A stretch of DNA of 64,000 bases. Source: Bryobacterales bacterium. GTDB taxonomy: Bacteria > Acidobacteriota > Terriglobia > Bryobacterales > Bryobacteraceae. Position 1 is the first letter of the stretch, and each line of letters begins with the position of its first letter. The translations under genes were made by a program, and so were the position numbers. The notes below the pieces were generated by a model. That model ran no database searches and was not told where the DNA came from. It saw only the letters and a list, made by a program, of their open reading frames with translations. Positions 26,206 through 34,941 of this stretch are shown here, one piece after another. The stretch is taken from contig JADLCT010000058.1 in the NCBI GenBank assembly GCA_020847045.1, positions 83,388-147,387 of the forward strand. Reading direction: 5' to 3'.

Positions 26206-28686
26206 ATGACGGACGAACGATTTGACGAAGTACTGGAAGAGATGCGCGCCGAGCGCGCCCCTGCCGGGCAGGCCGCCGAGGCCAAGGCGAGGGCGTGGGG
26301 GCAGATTCTCCGGTCCACATCGCTGGCGTGCGCCGAATTCCGGCCGGAGTTCGGCGCGTATCGCGCTGGTGAGTTGACGGCGGCGCGCAAGACGTTGATG
26401 GAAGATCACCTGGGGCGTTGCGCGGAGTGCCGGCGGGTGTTTGAAGAGCCGGTGAGAGAGAGCCGCGTGGTGGCGATGACGCCAGGGGCGCGGAGGGGAG
26501 CTTCGCGGTGGATGAGATACGCGGCCGCGGCCTGTGTGGCCGCCGCCGGGCTTTATGTGGGCCGGGACAGGATTGATTCGGCGCTGGCGCCGGAGGGGCC
26601 GCGGGCATGGGTGGCTTCGGTGTCGGGTGTTTTGCAGCGGGTGACTGGCGAGAGTGTGCGGGTGGGCGATGGGCTGAGGGAGGCCGAAATTGTGCGGACG
26701 GCGGCGGGATCGCGCGCCGTGCTGCGGCTGGCCGATGGGACGCGTGTGGAGTTGAACCAGCGGACCGAGCTTGTGCTGCGGGGCGCATGGAGCGGTTCCA
26801 CAATTCAGCTTCACCATGGGGATGTGATTGTGCAGGCGGCCAAGCAGAGGCGCGGCCATCTGCGTGTGGTGACGAGGGATTCGGTGGCTTCGGTGAAGGG
26901 CACGATCTTCGCGGTGTCGGCGGGGGCGGCTGGGTCGCTCGTGTCGGTGGTGGAAGGCGCGGTGGATGTGACGCAGCCGGGCAGGCGGGCGCAACTGACG
27001 GCGGGCCAGCAGGCGGCCTCGACGCAGGCGTTGAGCGGGGTTCCGGTGCAGGCCACGTTCGCATGGAGCCAGGAGGCGGAGAGGTACTTTGGCTTACTGG
27101 CCGAGTTTGCGGGGATTGAGAAGCAGCTTGCGGCGCTGCCGGGGCCGGGGTTGCGCACCGAGGCGCGGCTGCTGCGGTACCTGCCGCCGGACGCCGGTGT
27201 GTATTTTGCGATTCCCAATGCGGGGGGGACGCTGCGCGAGGCGATGCGGCTGATCGGGAACCGGGCGGAGGAGAACGAGGCGCTGGCGGAGTGGTGGAGG
27301 TCGGAGCAGGGGAGGAGGTTGCGCGCGGTGGTGGACCAATTACAAAGCGTAACGCCGCTGTTGGGGGATGAGGTGCTGATCACGCTGTCGCGGGCCGGGG
27401 CCGGGGGTGGGGGTGGAGGTGGGGGTGGGGACGATGCGGTGGCGCCACTGTTGCTGGCCGAGGTGCAGCCGGGCCGCGAAGGACGCCTGGGCGAGGCGCT
27501 GGACCGCCTGGGGCCGGAGTTTGCAGGGAAGCTGTCCTATCGCATCGAGAACGGGCTGCTGTTGATGGCGGAGACCGTGGAACGGTTGCGGCACTTTCGT
27601 TCGGTGCTGGGCGCGGGCGCCGGTTCGCCGTTCGCCGCCGAGATTGCCGGGCACTACCGGGAAGGCGCGGGATGGTTGTTGGGGATGGACGTTGCGGTGT
27701 TTGCGCGGGGCGCTGGAAAGCCTGAGGCGGGCGCGCTGGGGATGGAGAACCTGCGCTATGTGTTCTTTGAGCAGCGTGCGGAGAAGGGACAGGATGAGAA
27801 CTCGGCCACGTTTTCGTTCGCGGGGCCGCGGCGGGGACTGGCCTCGTGGCTGGCGGCGCCGGGCGCGGAGGCGTCGGCGGAGTATGTGAGCTCGGGAGCG
27901 GTTGCGGCGCTGGCTCTTTCGGTGCGTGATCCGAGGCAGACGATCGAGGAGATATTCTCGTCGGTGACGGGAATTCCGGCCGATTTAGCGCGGTTCGAGG
28001 CCGAGACGGGCGTGAATGTGAGCACGGAGATCGCCGGGTCGCTGGGCGCCGATTTCACGCTGGCGATCGAGAGGCCGTCGCTGCCCATACCCGGGTGGAT
28101 TGCGGCCATCGAGGTGGTGCATCCGGCGGTGCTCGATGGGGCGCTTGGCCGGATTGTGGATGCCTACAACGCGCGGCTTACGGGGGCGCCGGGCGCGCCG
28201 CGCATGATGCTGAAGCAGGAGGAGGTGAACGGGCGCAGGTGGACGGTGCTGGAGGCGGGGGCGGTTCCGGCGGCGCTGTATTGGACTTACGACCGGGGGT
28301 ATCTGATCGCCTCGACGGACCGGGCGCTGGCGGCGCGCGCGATCTCGACGCGCGGCACGAGCGGATCGTTGACGCGTTCGCTGAAGTTCACGGAGCGTTA
28401 TCCCAACACGGGCAGTCTGCATCATTCCGGCTTTCTGTGGCTGAACGCGAACGATGTGGTGGCTGATTTGAGCAGCCTGGCAGCGAACCCGCGTCTGAAG
28501 GCGCTGATGGAGAACCGGGACCCGTTGTTGATTATTCTTGACGGAGAGAGGGAACGAATCCGGGCGGCGAGCCGTAGTCGATTTACGAGCCTCGTTCTGG
28601 ACGCCCTGCTGATGCAGGGCGCCGGGGAAGCGGGCCGGGGCGGCGAAGGGCGCGGTGTGACGAAGAAGCTGAAATCGAGGCTATGA
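26206..28686 (+). CDS. Giant anti-sigma factor with zinc finger, FecR domain and DUF3352-like C-terminus
   Basis: An 826-residue single-pass protein. The N-terminal cytoplasmic part (residues ~40-85) has a ZAS zinc finger ('MEDHLGRCAECRRVF', H-x3-C-x2-C). A membrane segment lies at ~105-125. A FecR-type domain follows at ~140-275 ('VRVGDGLREAEIVRTAAGSRAVLRLADGT'-like, 'SVKGTIFAVS'). The remaining ~550 residues form a large extracytoplasmic domain resembling DUF3352, broken by an 11-residue Gly-rich linker near residue 400. Family logic: the zinc finger holds the sigma factor and the exported part senses a signal. The gene overlaps the downstream ABC ATPase (ATGA). Confidence 0.8.
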   Translation: MTDERFDEVLEEMRAERAPAGQAAEAKARAWGQILRSTSLACAEFRPEFGAYRAGELTAARKTLMEDHLGRCAECRRVFEEPVRESRVVAMTPGARRGASRWMRYAAAACVAAAGLYVGRDRIDSALAPEGPRAWVASVSGVLQRVTGESVRVGDGLREAEIVRTAAGSRAVLRLADGTRVELNQRTELVLRGAWSGSTIQLHHGDVIVQAAKQRRGHLRVVTRDSVASVKGTIFAVSAGAAGSLVSVVEGAVDVTQPGRRAQLTAGQQAASTQALSGVPVQATFAWSQEAERYFGLLAEFAGIEKQLAALPGPGLRTEARLLRYLPPDAGVYFAIPNAGGTLREAMRLIGNRAEENEALAEWWRSEQGRRLRAVVDQLQSVTPLLGDEVLITLSRAGAGGGGGGGGGDDAVAPLLLAEVQPGREGRLGEALDRLGPEFAGKLSYRIENGLLLMAETVERLRHFRSVLGAGAGSPFAAEIAGHYREGAGWLLGMDVAVFARGAGKPEAGALGMENLRYVFFEQRAEKGQDENSATFSFAGPRRGLASWLAAPGAEASAEYVSSGAVAALALSVRDPRQTIEEIFSSVTGIPADLARFEAETGVNVSTEIAGSLGADFTLAIERPSLPIPGWIAAIEVVHPAVLDGALGRIVDAYNARLTGAPGAPRMMLKQEEVNGRRWTVLEAGAVPAALYWTYDRGYLIASTDRALAARAISTRGTSGSLTRSLKFTERYPNTGSLHHSGFLWLNANDVVADLSSLAANPRLKALMENRDPLLIILDGERERIRAASRSRFTSLVLDALLMQGAGEAGRGGEGRGVTKKLKSRL

Positions 28687-29666
28687 CCCCCGTTATTGAA
28701 CTGAACAACCTGCGAGTGAAGCTTGGCCGGCGGGAGATCCTGAAAGGGGTTACCTGCCGGCTTGGCGCAGCAGGCTCCGGCAAGGCGATTGGATTGCTGG
28801 GGCCGAACGGCGCCGGGAAGTCGACGTTGATTCTGACGCTGCTGGGCTTTCACAGGCCGTCGGGCGGCGAGGCGCGGGTGTTGGGATTTGACTGCCACAA
28901 ACAGCCGAGGCAGGTGAAGGCGCGCGTGGGCTACATGCCGGAGAACGAGGCGTTGATTGCCGGGATGAGCGCGGTGCGGATGCTGCGGATCATGGGCGAG
29001 TTGTCGGGGCTGCCGCCGCGCGTGGCGTTGGAGAAGGCGCATGAGGTGCTGTTTCACGTTGGTCTGGGGGAGGCGCGTTACCGTCCGCTGGGCACCTACT
29101 CACTGGGCATGAAACAGATGGCGAAGCTGGCGCAGGCGATCATCCATGGCCCGGAGCTGGTGATTCTGGATGAGCCAACCAATGGTCTTGATCCGGCGGC
29201 GCGGGCGCGGATGTTGAAACTGGTGGCGGAGATGAAGAGCGAGCATGGCATGAACGTGGTTCTGTGCTCGCACCTGTTGCGCGATGTGGAGGAGGTGTGC
29301 GATGAGGTGGTGATCCTCAAAGACGGGGCGATTGCACACCACGCCAACCTGGAAGAGGAGCGCCGCGCCAACCGGCGTTTTGTGGAGCTTGAGGTGGCGG
29401 GCGATGACGGTAAGCTGGCCGCGGCGCTGAGCGAGCATGGCGCGGAGGGCGTGAACGAAGGGGGCGGGCGGTGGCGGATTGTGCTGCCACCCGGGGTGGG
29501 GCTGGACGTGTTGTGGCGGATAGCCGCGCGGGAGGGCCTGGACGTGCGGCGGCTGACGCACCGGCGCGATTCGCTGGAGGAGATTTTCTTGAAAGCTGTG
29601 GGCCACATGCCTCGGACGGCGGGAGAGACGTTGCCGGAGGAGGTGGCGTCGAATGGCCGTTTATAG
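28683..29666 (+). CDS. ABC transporter ATP-binding protein (ABC-2 type)
   Basis: A 327-residue ATPase: Walker A 'GLLGPNGAGKSTLI' near residue 40, Q-loop region 'VGYMPENEALI', signature 'YSLGMKQMAKLAQAI', Walker B 'LVILDEPTNGLDPAA' and H-loop 'VVLCSHLLRDVEE'. The C-terminal ~95 residues form the extra domain found in ABC-2 exporter ATPases. The substrate is unknown. It is coupled at both ends: ATGA with the anti-sigma gene and a 14-base overlap with the permease gene. Confidence 0.9.
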   Translation: MTPVIELNNLRVKLGRREILKGVTCRLGAAGSGKAIGLLGPNGAGKSTLILTLLGFHRPSGGEARVLGFDCHKQPRQVKARVGYMPENEALIAGMSAVRMLRIMGELSGLPPRVALEKAHEVLFHVGLGEARYRPLGTYSLGMKQMAKLAQAIIHGPELVILDEPTNGLDPAARARMLKLVAEMKSEHGMNVVLCSHLLRDVEEVCDEVVILKDGAIAHHANLEEERRANRRFVELEVAGDDGKLAAALSEHGAEGVNEGGGRWRIVLPPGVGLDVLWRIAAREGLDVRRLTHRRDSLEEIFLKAVGHMPRTAGETLPEEVASNGRL

Positions 29667-30513
29667 GCGCGGGTACCGGCGCTATCAAGGGCGGCTGACG
29701 GGAGAGTGGGAGCGTCTGATGGTGCTGCCGCGCTTTGCATGGGAGGGGCTGCTGCAGCAGCGGCTGATCGCCATACTTTTTGTGCTGGCGCTGTTTTGGC
29801 CGGTGGGGTGCGCGTTGTTCATTTATCTTTCGCATCACCTCGATCTGCTGCAGGGCTTTGGCGGAGCGGCGGGCAACTTCTTTCAGGTGAACGGGGAGTT
29901 TTTCTTCGTCTTCATGAACGTGCAGTCGTTTGCCGCGATCATCCTGTCGGCGTTTGCCGGGCCGAGTTTGATTGCGCCGGACCTGGCCAACGGAGCGCTG
30001 CCGCTGTATTTCAGCCGTCCGCTGACGCGCACGACGTATGTGTTGTCGCGGATGCTGGTGCTGGTGGGCGTGCTGTCGCCGGTTACCTGGATACCGGGCC
30101 TGGTATTGTTCGCGATGCAGTCGGGGATGGCGGGATGGGGTTGGTTCGCGGAGAACTACCGGTTCGGGCTGGCGGTGGTGGGCGGGTTCTTTCTGTGGAT
30201 ACTGCTGGTGAGTTTGCTGGCGATGGCTTGTTCGGCGTATGTGAGATGGCGTGTGGTGGCCGGGGCGCTGGTGCTGGGGCTGTTCTTCATTCTGGGAGGG
30301 GCGGCGGAGCTGGCCAATGCGGTTCTGCGCGTGGACTGGGCCTCGGCGTTGAACCCGGCGCGTTCGATGGAGCAGGTGTGGCGCGCGATGTTGGGGCTGC
30401 GGCCGCTGCCTGGTCCGGACGCCTGGCAGTGCGCGGTCTGCCTTGGCGTGATGGTGGCGGTGCTGGCGGTGGTTCTGAGCCGCAAGCTGCGTCCGGTGGA
30501 GGTGGTGTCGTGA
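29653..30513 (+). CDS. ABC-2 type transporter permease
   Basis: A 286-residue membrane protein with about six helices, including 'LIAILFVLALFWPVGCALFIYL', 'FAAIILSAFAGPSLIAPDL' and 'LVLVGVLSPVTWIPGLVLFAM'. The motif 'GPSLIAPDLANGALPLYFSRPL' is typical of ABC-2 permeases. The start overlaps the upstream ATPase; an internal ATG at 29719 is an alternative. It ends in GTGA overlapping the second ATPase. It probably forms an exporter with one of the two neighbouring ATPases. Confidence 0.85.
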   Translation: MAVYRRGYRRYQGRLTGEWERLMVLPRFAWEGLLQQRLIAILFVLALFWPVGCALFIYLSHHLDLLQGFGGAAGNFFQVNGEFFFVFMNVQSFAAIILSAFAGPSLIAPDLANGALPLYFSRPLTRTTYVLSRMLVLVGVLSPVTWIPGLVLFAMQSGMAGWGWFAENYRFGLAVVGGFFLWILLVSLLAMACSAYVRWRVVAGALVLGLFFILGGAAELANAVLRVDWASALNPARSMEQVWRAMLGLRPLPGPDAWQCAVCLGVMVAVLAVVLSRKLRPVEVVS

Positions 30514-31448
30514 GCGGGCCCGCGCCGGAGGTTGTATTTGACGATGTGTCGAAGTTCTATGGGGAGGTACTCGGCGTCAACCGGGTGACGCTGCGGATAC
30601 CGCCTGGCATTACGAGTCTGGTGGGCCCGAACGGTTCTGGCAAGACGACGCTGATGAACCTGATGGCGGGGCTGATCCATGCCGACCGGGGCGTGTTGAC
30701 GGTGAGAGGGCTATCGCCGCGGGCGCCGGAGCAACTGATGCGCGTGTTGGGCTACGCGACGCAGTACGATGCCGCGCCGCGCGGGGCGACGGGGATGGAT
30801 TTTGTGACCACGGGATTGCTACTGGCCGGATTCCCGGCCGGTGAGGCTCGGGCGCGCGCCGGGCGGGCGCTGGAGCGTGTGCGGATGCAGGAGGCGGCCC
30901 CGCGCAAGGTGGCCTCCTATTCGAAGGGGATGCGGCAGCGTGTCCGGCTGGCGCAGGCCATTGCGCATGATCCCGAGGTGCTTGTGCTGGACGAGCCGTT
31001 GAATGGTCTGGATCCGCTGGTGCGGGCGGAAACGATCGCGCTGTTCCGGGAGTTCGCGGCGATGGGGCGGCATGTGATTCTTTCGAGCCATGTGCTGCAG
31101 GAGGTGGACATCATCTCCGACCAGGTGATTCTGATCGCCAACGGCATGATCATCGCGGAAGGCCAGATTCGCAGCGTGCGCGAGGAGATTCACGAGCATC
31201 CGAGCCAGTACATGATTCGTTGCCGGGAGGCATCGCGGGTGGCGTCGCTGTTGTTTGAGATGGAGCACATCACGCAGGTGCAGATTCAGGACGACCGGCT
31301 GGGACTGCTGGTGATGACGCGGAACCGGCGCGAGTTTTCGCGGGCGCTGACGCGGATTTCGCTGGCAGGCCACCTGGTGGAAAGCGTTGTGCCGGCCGAT
31401 GAAAATATGGGCGCGCTGTACGAGTACCTGATTGGAGGCGAGCGATGA
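30510..31448 (+). CDS. ABC transporter ATP-binding protein (ABC-2 type), second copy
   Basis: A 312-residue ATPase with a GTG start at 30510 overlapping the previous stop (GTGA). Walker A is 'SLVGPNGSGKTTLMNLMAGL', the signature is 'YSKGMRQRVRLAQAI', Walker B is 'VLVLDEPLNGLDPLV' and the H-loop is 'VILSSHVLQEVD'. The first ATPase gene encodes related domains but the two are clearly diverged rather than a recent duplication. The C-terminal domain ('MEHITQVQIQDDRLGLLVM') is ferredoxin-like, as in exporter ATPases. It overlaps the final permease (ATGA). Confidence 0.9.
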   Translation: MSGPAPEVVFDDVSKFYGEVLGVNRVTLRIPPGITSLVGPNGSGKTTLMNLMAGLIHADRGVLTVRGLSPRAPEQLMRVLGYATQYDAAPRGATGMDFVTTGLLLAGFPAGEARARAGRALERVRMQEAAPRKVASYSKGMRQRVRLAQAIAHDPEVLVLDEPLNGLDPLVRAETIALFREFAAMGRHVILSSHVLQEVDIISDQVILIANGMIIAEGQIRSVREEIHEHPSQYMIRCREASRVASLLFEMEHITQVQIQDDRLGLLVMTRNRREFSRALTRISLAGHLVESVVPADENMGALYEYLIGGER

Positions 31449-32539
31449 GCGATGCCGCGCGGCTGCGCCAGGTGTGGATGATTGCGCGTCTCCAACTGAT
31501 GCGCGTTTTCTTTTCCAAGCGCAGCTTCTGGGTATACCTGCTGGCGCTTTTTCCGGCGGTGATCTTCCTTGGGCATGGCGTGGAGGTGAAGTGGAAGCGG
31601 GAGCGTTGGGGGGCGCAGAAGACTTCGGAGGCGGCTTTGCAGAGTATCCGGCGCGGGGATAGCGATGAGGAGGTGCTGCGGAAGGCGGGGACGCCGGTTA
31701 CCGACTTTCGTTCGGAATCCTTCCGGCGGCATCGCGCGCACATGGATGAAGGCGGGGGGAGCGAGCCCGAGCGGCGGTACATGATGTTTTTTGATGGTGC
31801 GAACCGCTGGGATCTGCGATTTGAGAACGGGATTCTGCAGAACAAGCGATCGCGGCCGTTGAACGATTTCGATGATGACCGGCAGATCTATGCCGGCGTC
31901 TTCCAGTATTTTTATCTGCGGCTGGCGATATTCTTTGGGTGTCTCGGCATCTTCATGAACCTGTTCCGGGGCGAGATGCTGGACAAGACGCTGCATTACT
32001 GGTTTCTGATTCCGGTGCGGCGCGAGGTGTTGCTGGCGGGCAAATATCTGGCCGGGCTGATGGCGTCGGTGCTGATTTTTGGAATGGGAGCGGTGCTGAG
32101 TTTTGTGCTGATGCTGTGGCCGCAGGATGCGGCGCAACTGAGCGCATTCTGGCAGGCGGAGGGGGCGGCGCATCTGTTCTGGTACGCGGCGGCGGCGGGG
32201 CTGGCGTGCGCCGGCTATGGCAGCGTCTTCCTGGCGTCGGGACTATTGCTGAGAAATCCGATTATTCCAGCGGTGGTTATTCTGGCGTGGGAGAGCATCA
32301 ACGGCATTCTGCCCACGTTGCTGCAGAAATTGAGCGTACTCTACTATGTGCAGGCGTTGTGTCCGACGCCGCCGCCAGTGGACGCCAACGCGCCGCTGCT
32401 GGTGCGGCTGCTTTCGGCGCCGGCGGAGCCGCCGCCGGCCGCTGTTTCGGTGCTGGGCGTGGTGGCCGTGACGGCCGTGGTGTTGTGGCTCTCCGCTCGC
32501 GCGGTGCGCCGGCTGGAGATCAACTACGGAGTCGAGTAG
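31445..32539 (+). CDS. ABC-2 permease with a BamE/SmpA-like loop domain
   Basis: A 364-residue permease. Helix 1 is near residues 22-42. It is followed by an extracytoplasmic loop of ~110 residues and then about five helices ('LRLAIFFGCLGIFMNLF', 'LAGLMASVLIFGMGAVLSFVLML' and others). The loop contains 'IRRGDSDEEVLRKAGTP' and, ~45 residues later, 'RRYMMFFDGANRWDLRFENG'. This recalls the G-x-s-x-x-e-V-x-x-x-x-G-x-P and 'YyF..v.F.nG' pattern of BamE/SmpA-like folds. It is the last gene of the sigma/anti-sigma/ABC operon and ends 3 bases before the convergent prepilin peptidase. Confidence 0.85.
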   Translation: MSDAARLRQVWMIARLQLMRVFFSKRSFWVYLLALFPAVIFLGHGVEVKWKRERWGAQKTSEAALQSIRRGDSDEEVLRKAGTPVTDFRSESFRRHRAHMDEGGGSEPERRYMMFFDGANRWDLRFENGILQNKRSRPLNDFDDDRQIYAGVFQYFYLRLAIFFGCLGIFMNLFRGEMLDKTLHYWFLIPVRREVLLAGKYLAGLMASVLIFGMGAVLSFVLMLWPQDAAQLSAFWQAEGAAHLFWYAAAAGLACAGYGSVFLASGLLLRNPIIPAVVILAWESINGILPTLLQKLSVLYYVQALCPTPPPVDANAPLLVRLLSAPAEPPPAAVSVLGVVAVTAVVLWLSARAVRRLEINYGVE

Positions 32540-32542
32540 GCG

Positions 32543-33358
32543 TCAGGGAGCGAAGCGCAGATACCAGCGGAGCAGGCCTTCGCCCTGGAAGGCGATCAGC
32601 ACGGCGGCCATGGCGAGGAAACTGCCGAGGGGCAGTTCGTAGTTGCGGGCGGTGTGCTGGCGGAGCCAGATCCAAGCGAGTCCGAGCACGCTGCCCAGTA
32701 CGCATCCCACGAGGATGGCGGCCATGGCGCCGGCCAGTCCGAGGAAGGCTCCGAGCATGGCCACCAGTTTGATGTCGCCGAAGCCGAGACCTTCGCGGCC
32801 GCGCACCTCGGAGTAGAGTTTGGCGATGAGCCAGAGGAGACCGGCGCCGAAGGCGGCTCCGAGGGCTGAGTCGAGCAGAGTGGCCAGAGGGGGCGATATC
32901 GACGGGGCGAGGATGGACAGGAGCAAACCTTTACGGGGAATGGTGGCGCTGAGGGCCAGTCCGGCATACAGGCCACCAAGAGTGAACTCGTCCGGGAGTA
33001 TGCGGGTTTCGAGGTCGGTGAAAAACATGGCCGCGCAGAGAGCGGAGAAGATCATGTACTTCAGCGCTTCGGCGGTAGGTCCCCAGGTGAGCACGGCGAG
33101 GGCGAAGAGAGCGGCGGTGAGCGCCTCCATGAGGGGATATCGCCAGTGGATGAGGGTGAAGCAGTGGCGGCAGCGGGCGCGGAGCAGCAGCCAGCTTACA
33201 ACGGGGATGTTGTCATAGTGCGCGATGGGGTGGCGGCAGGAGGGGCAGCGGGAGCCGGGCCAGACGATGGATTCGTCGCGCGGCATCCGGTGGATGCAGA
33301 CGTTGAGGAAACTTCCGATTAAGAGACCGAACAGGGCGGCCAGCGCTGCTTCCAGCAT
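32543..33358 (-). CDS. pilD: Prepilin peptidase / N-methyltransferase (type IV leader peptidase)
   Basis: A 271-residue polytopic membrane protease. The N-terminal methyltransferase/zinc loop has Cys38, Cys41, Cys63 and Cys66 ('RCPSCRHP', 'RCRHCF'). Two catalytic aspartates lie in 'FFTDLETRILPDE' and 'GLGFGDIKLVAMLGAFLG' (GxGD). The length and order match PilD/GspO. It cleaves and N-methylates type IV pilins or type II secretion pseudopilins at the inner membrane. No pilin gene lies within the window. It is convergent with the ABC operon. Confidence 0.92.
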   Translation of the reverse strand: MLEAALAALFGLLIGSFLNVCIHRMPRDESIVWPGSRCPSCRHPIAHYDNIPVVSWLLLRARCRHCFTLIHWRYPLMEALTAALFALAVLTWGPTAEALKYMIFSALCAAMFFTDLETRILPDEFTLGGLYAGLALSATIPRKGLLLSILAPSISPPLATLLDSALGAAFGAGLLWLIAKLYSEVRGREGLGFGDIKLVAMLGAFLGLAGAMAAILVGCVLGSVLGLAWIWLRQHTARNYELPLGSFLAMAAVLIAFQGEGLLRWYLRFAP

Positions 33359-33388
33359 GAGTGCCTACCGCCCTATTTTCGCGCGAGA

Positions 33389-33967
33389 TTAACGTTTCCG
33401 GCGGCGGATGGCCCAGACGCCGGCCAGAGCCGGGGCGAGCATGAGGGCGAAGGTTCCGGGCTCGGGGGTTTGGGCGCCACCTTCGTCGGAGAGGGTGAAG
33501 AAGGAAGATTCAACGCCATGCTCCCAACCGAGCGAACCCATGCCACCTGGCGTGGTGGGGGAGGAGATCTGGAACAGGACGGTGAAATCGGGGCCTGCGA
33601 TGGGGGCGAAGATGAAGGAATCGGTCACCGTGTATTGTTGACTGTCGTTCAAGCCGGGGATGGTGAAGCTGCCGACCGTCGTGCCATTCACGACCACGCT
33701 GTAGGTCTGGGATTGGCCGATAGCGAGCTTATCGATGTAATCGAGGGAGAGGCTGATCTGATTAGCCAAGCCAAGCGGCGTACCTGTTACCGTTTGGCCG
33801 ATATAGTCGCCGTTGACCCATTGGTATGTGGGTGAGCCGGAGCAGGCGCCAGGGAACAAGGTTTGTTGGCATTCGAAGCCGGAACCGCCGACCGCGACAC
33901 CGATGGTGGCAGCGGGAGCGGTGGCGGACAGGGCCAAAGCCAGCGCGAACAAAGGAACAAGTCTCAT
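33389..33967 (-). CDS. PEP-CTERM sorting-domain secreted protein
   Basis: A 192-residue exported protein: signal peptide residues 1-19 (RLVPLFALALALSATAPAA) and a beta-rich mature part with a Cys pair ('FECQQTLFPGACSG'). The C-terminal sorting signal is 'PEPGTFALMLAPALAGVWAIRRRKR'-like (PEP motif, hydrophobic span, Arg-rich end). Such proteins are processed by an exosortase and displayed on the surface or in exopolysaccharide. No exosortase is in the window. The start at 33967 has GGAGA about ten bases upstream; an in-frame start at 34018 would add an unlikely leader. Confidence 0.85.
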   Translation of the reverse strand: MRLVPLFALALALSATAPAATIGVAVGGSGFECQQTLFPGACSGSPTYQWVNGDYIGQTVTGTPLGLANQISLSLDYIDKLAIGQSQTYSVVVNGTTVGSFTIPGLNDSQQYTVTDSFIFAPIAGPDFTVLFQISSPTTPGGMGSLGWEHGVESSFFTLSDEGGAQTPEPGTFALMLAPALAGVWAIRRRKR

Positions 33968-34051
33968 TGCGTAGGATTCTCCATGAGTCTCTGAAATCAA
34001 GATGAAACAGCTTTTCAATAATATTACAAAACAAGTTGGACTCAGTATGTT

Positions 34052-34939
34052 TTAAGGTGTTTTCTGGGGGAGGAGGGAGGCGTACGCCTTAAGCGTGCCG
34101 GCGGCCATGCGCTCGATGGTGAAGCGGGATTCCCAGTTCCGGCGGGCAGCGGCGCGCATTTGAGCGAGAGAGGCGGAGTCGCGATGCAAGAGTGCGAGCA
34201 TGGCTTCGGCGACGGCTGAGGCGTCATTGGCCACCAGGGCGCCGGAGACGCCGTGTTCGACGATCTCCTGGAGGCCGCCGACGCGGGAGGCGAGAACGGG
34301 CACGCCGGCGGCGTGGGCCAGCAGAGCTGCGGAGCCGAGACCTTCCTCATAGCTGAGGTAGACGAGGAGACGCGCCGAGGAGAGGTCAGCGGGTAGGTCG
34401 CGGGAAAAGTGGAGGTCGATGCCGGCAAGCGCGGCCGCTTCGCGGGCGATGGCCGATCCTTTGCGGGGATCGTCCGTCGCCGGAGCGATGACGCGCTGGC
34501 CGGAAGCAAGGGGCAGGGGAGGCGAGGCGTCGTAGACGAGGTGAATTTTTGCTGCGGGGATGCCGGCGGCGCGGAGGCGCGCCTCGACAAATTTCGACAC
34601 GGCGAGGAAGGCATCGGCGCGGGCGTACTTCCAGCGTGAGAGCAGGCCGGTTTTGATCGGGAAGGCGACGCGGCGCGAAACGGTGAGGGGATGGAGGCGC
34701 CGCATGACGGCGCGAGTATGCGAGCGGGCGTCGTGCGCGTGGTAGATGTCCCACGCGCCACGGAGGGCGGTGCTGGTGACGGAGAACCCTTCGGCGGCGG
34801 CGAGTTGGCGCAGGGGTGCGTGCGGGGGTGCGCAGAGGGCCTGCTCGACGCCGAGGCTGCGGAGGGCACGCAGAAGGAAGAGGACCTGGTGCTGGCCGCC
34901 GCGCATTTCGCGCCCGGTATCCATGTGAAGGACGCGCAC
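34052..34939 (-). CDS. GT4-family glycosyltransferase
   Basis: A 295-residue GT-B enzyme. It starts 'VRVLHMDTGREMRGGQHQVLFLL' (the GG of the donor-site glycine loop), continues with 'WDIYHAHDARSHTRAV' and ends with 'YLSYEEGLGSAALLAHAAGVPVLASRVGGLQEIVEHGVSG', the GT4 E-x7-E donor-binding motif. It transfers a sugar from an activated donor, probably in surface polysaccharide or LPS synthesis. A GTG at 34939 is preferred (AGGA nine bases upstream) over the TTG at 34945 that overlaps the previous stop. It lies directly after the GT2 gene. Confidence 0.85.
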   Translation of the reverse strand: MRVLHMDTGREMRGGQHQVLFLLRALRSLGVEQALCAPPHAPLRQLAAAEGFSVTSTALRGAWDIYHAHDARSHTRAVMRRLHPLTVSRRVAFPIKTGLLSRWKYARADAFLAVSKFVEARLRAAGIPAAKIHLVYDASPPLPLASGQRVIAPATDDPRKGSAIAREAAALAGIDLHFSRDLPADLSSARLLVYLSYEEGLGSAALLAHAAGVPVLASRVGGLQEIVEHGVSGALVANDASAVAEAMLALLHRDSASLAQMRAAARRNWESRFTIERMAAGTLKAYASLLPQKTP

Positions 34940-34941
34940 GG

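Noticed and set aside
27403..27435. G-rich run (GGGGGTGGGGGTGG type) in the giant anti-sigma gene as a regulatory G-quadruplex
   Set aside because: It encodes a poly-glycine linker in frame, which explains the bases without a separate function.
28683..31448. The two ABC ATPase genes as a recent tandem duplication
   Set aside because: Only family motifs are shared; sequence between motifs is strongly diverged and the lengths and C-terminal domains differ.
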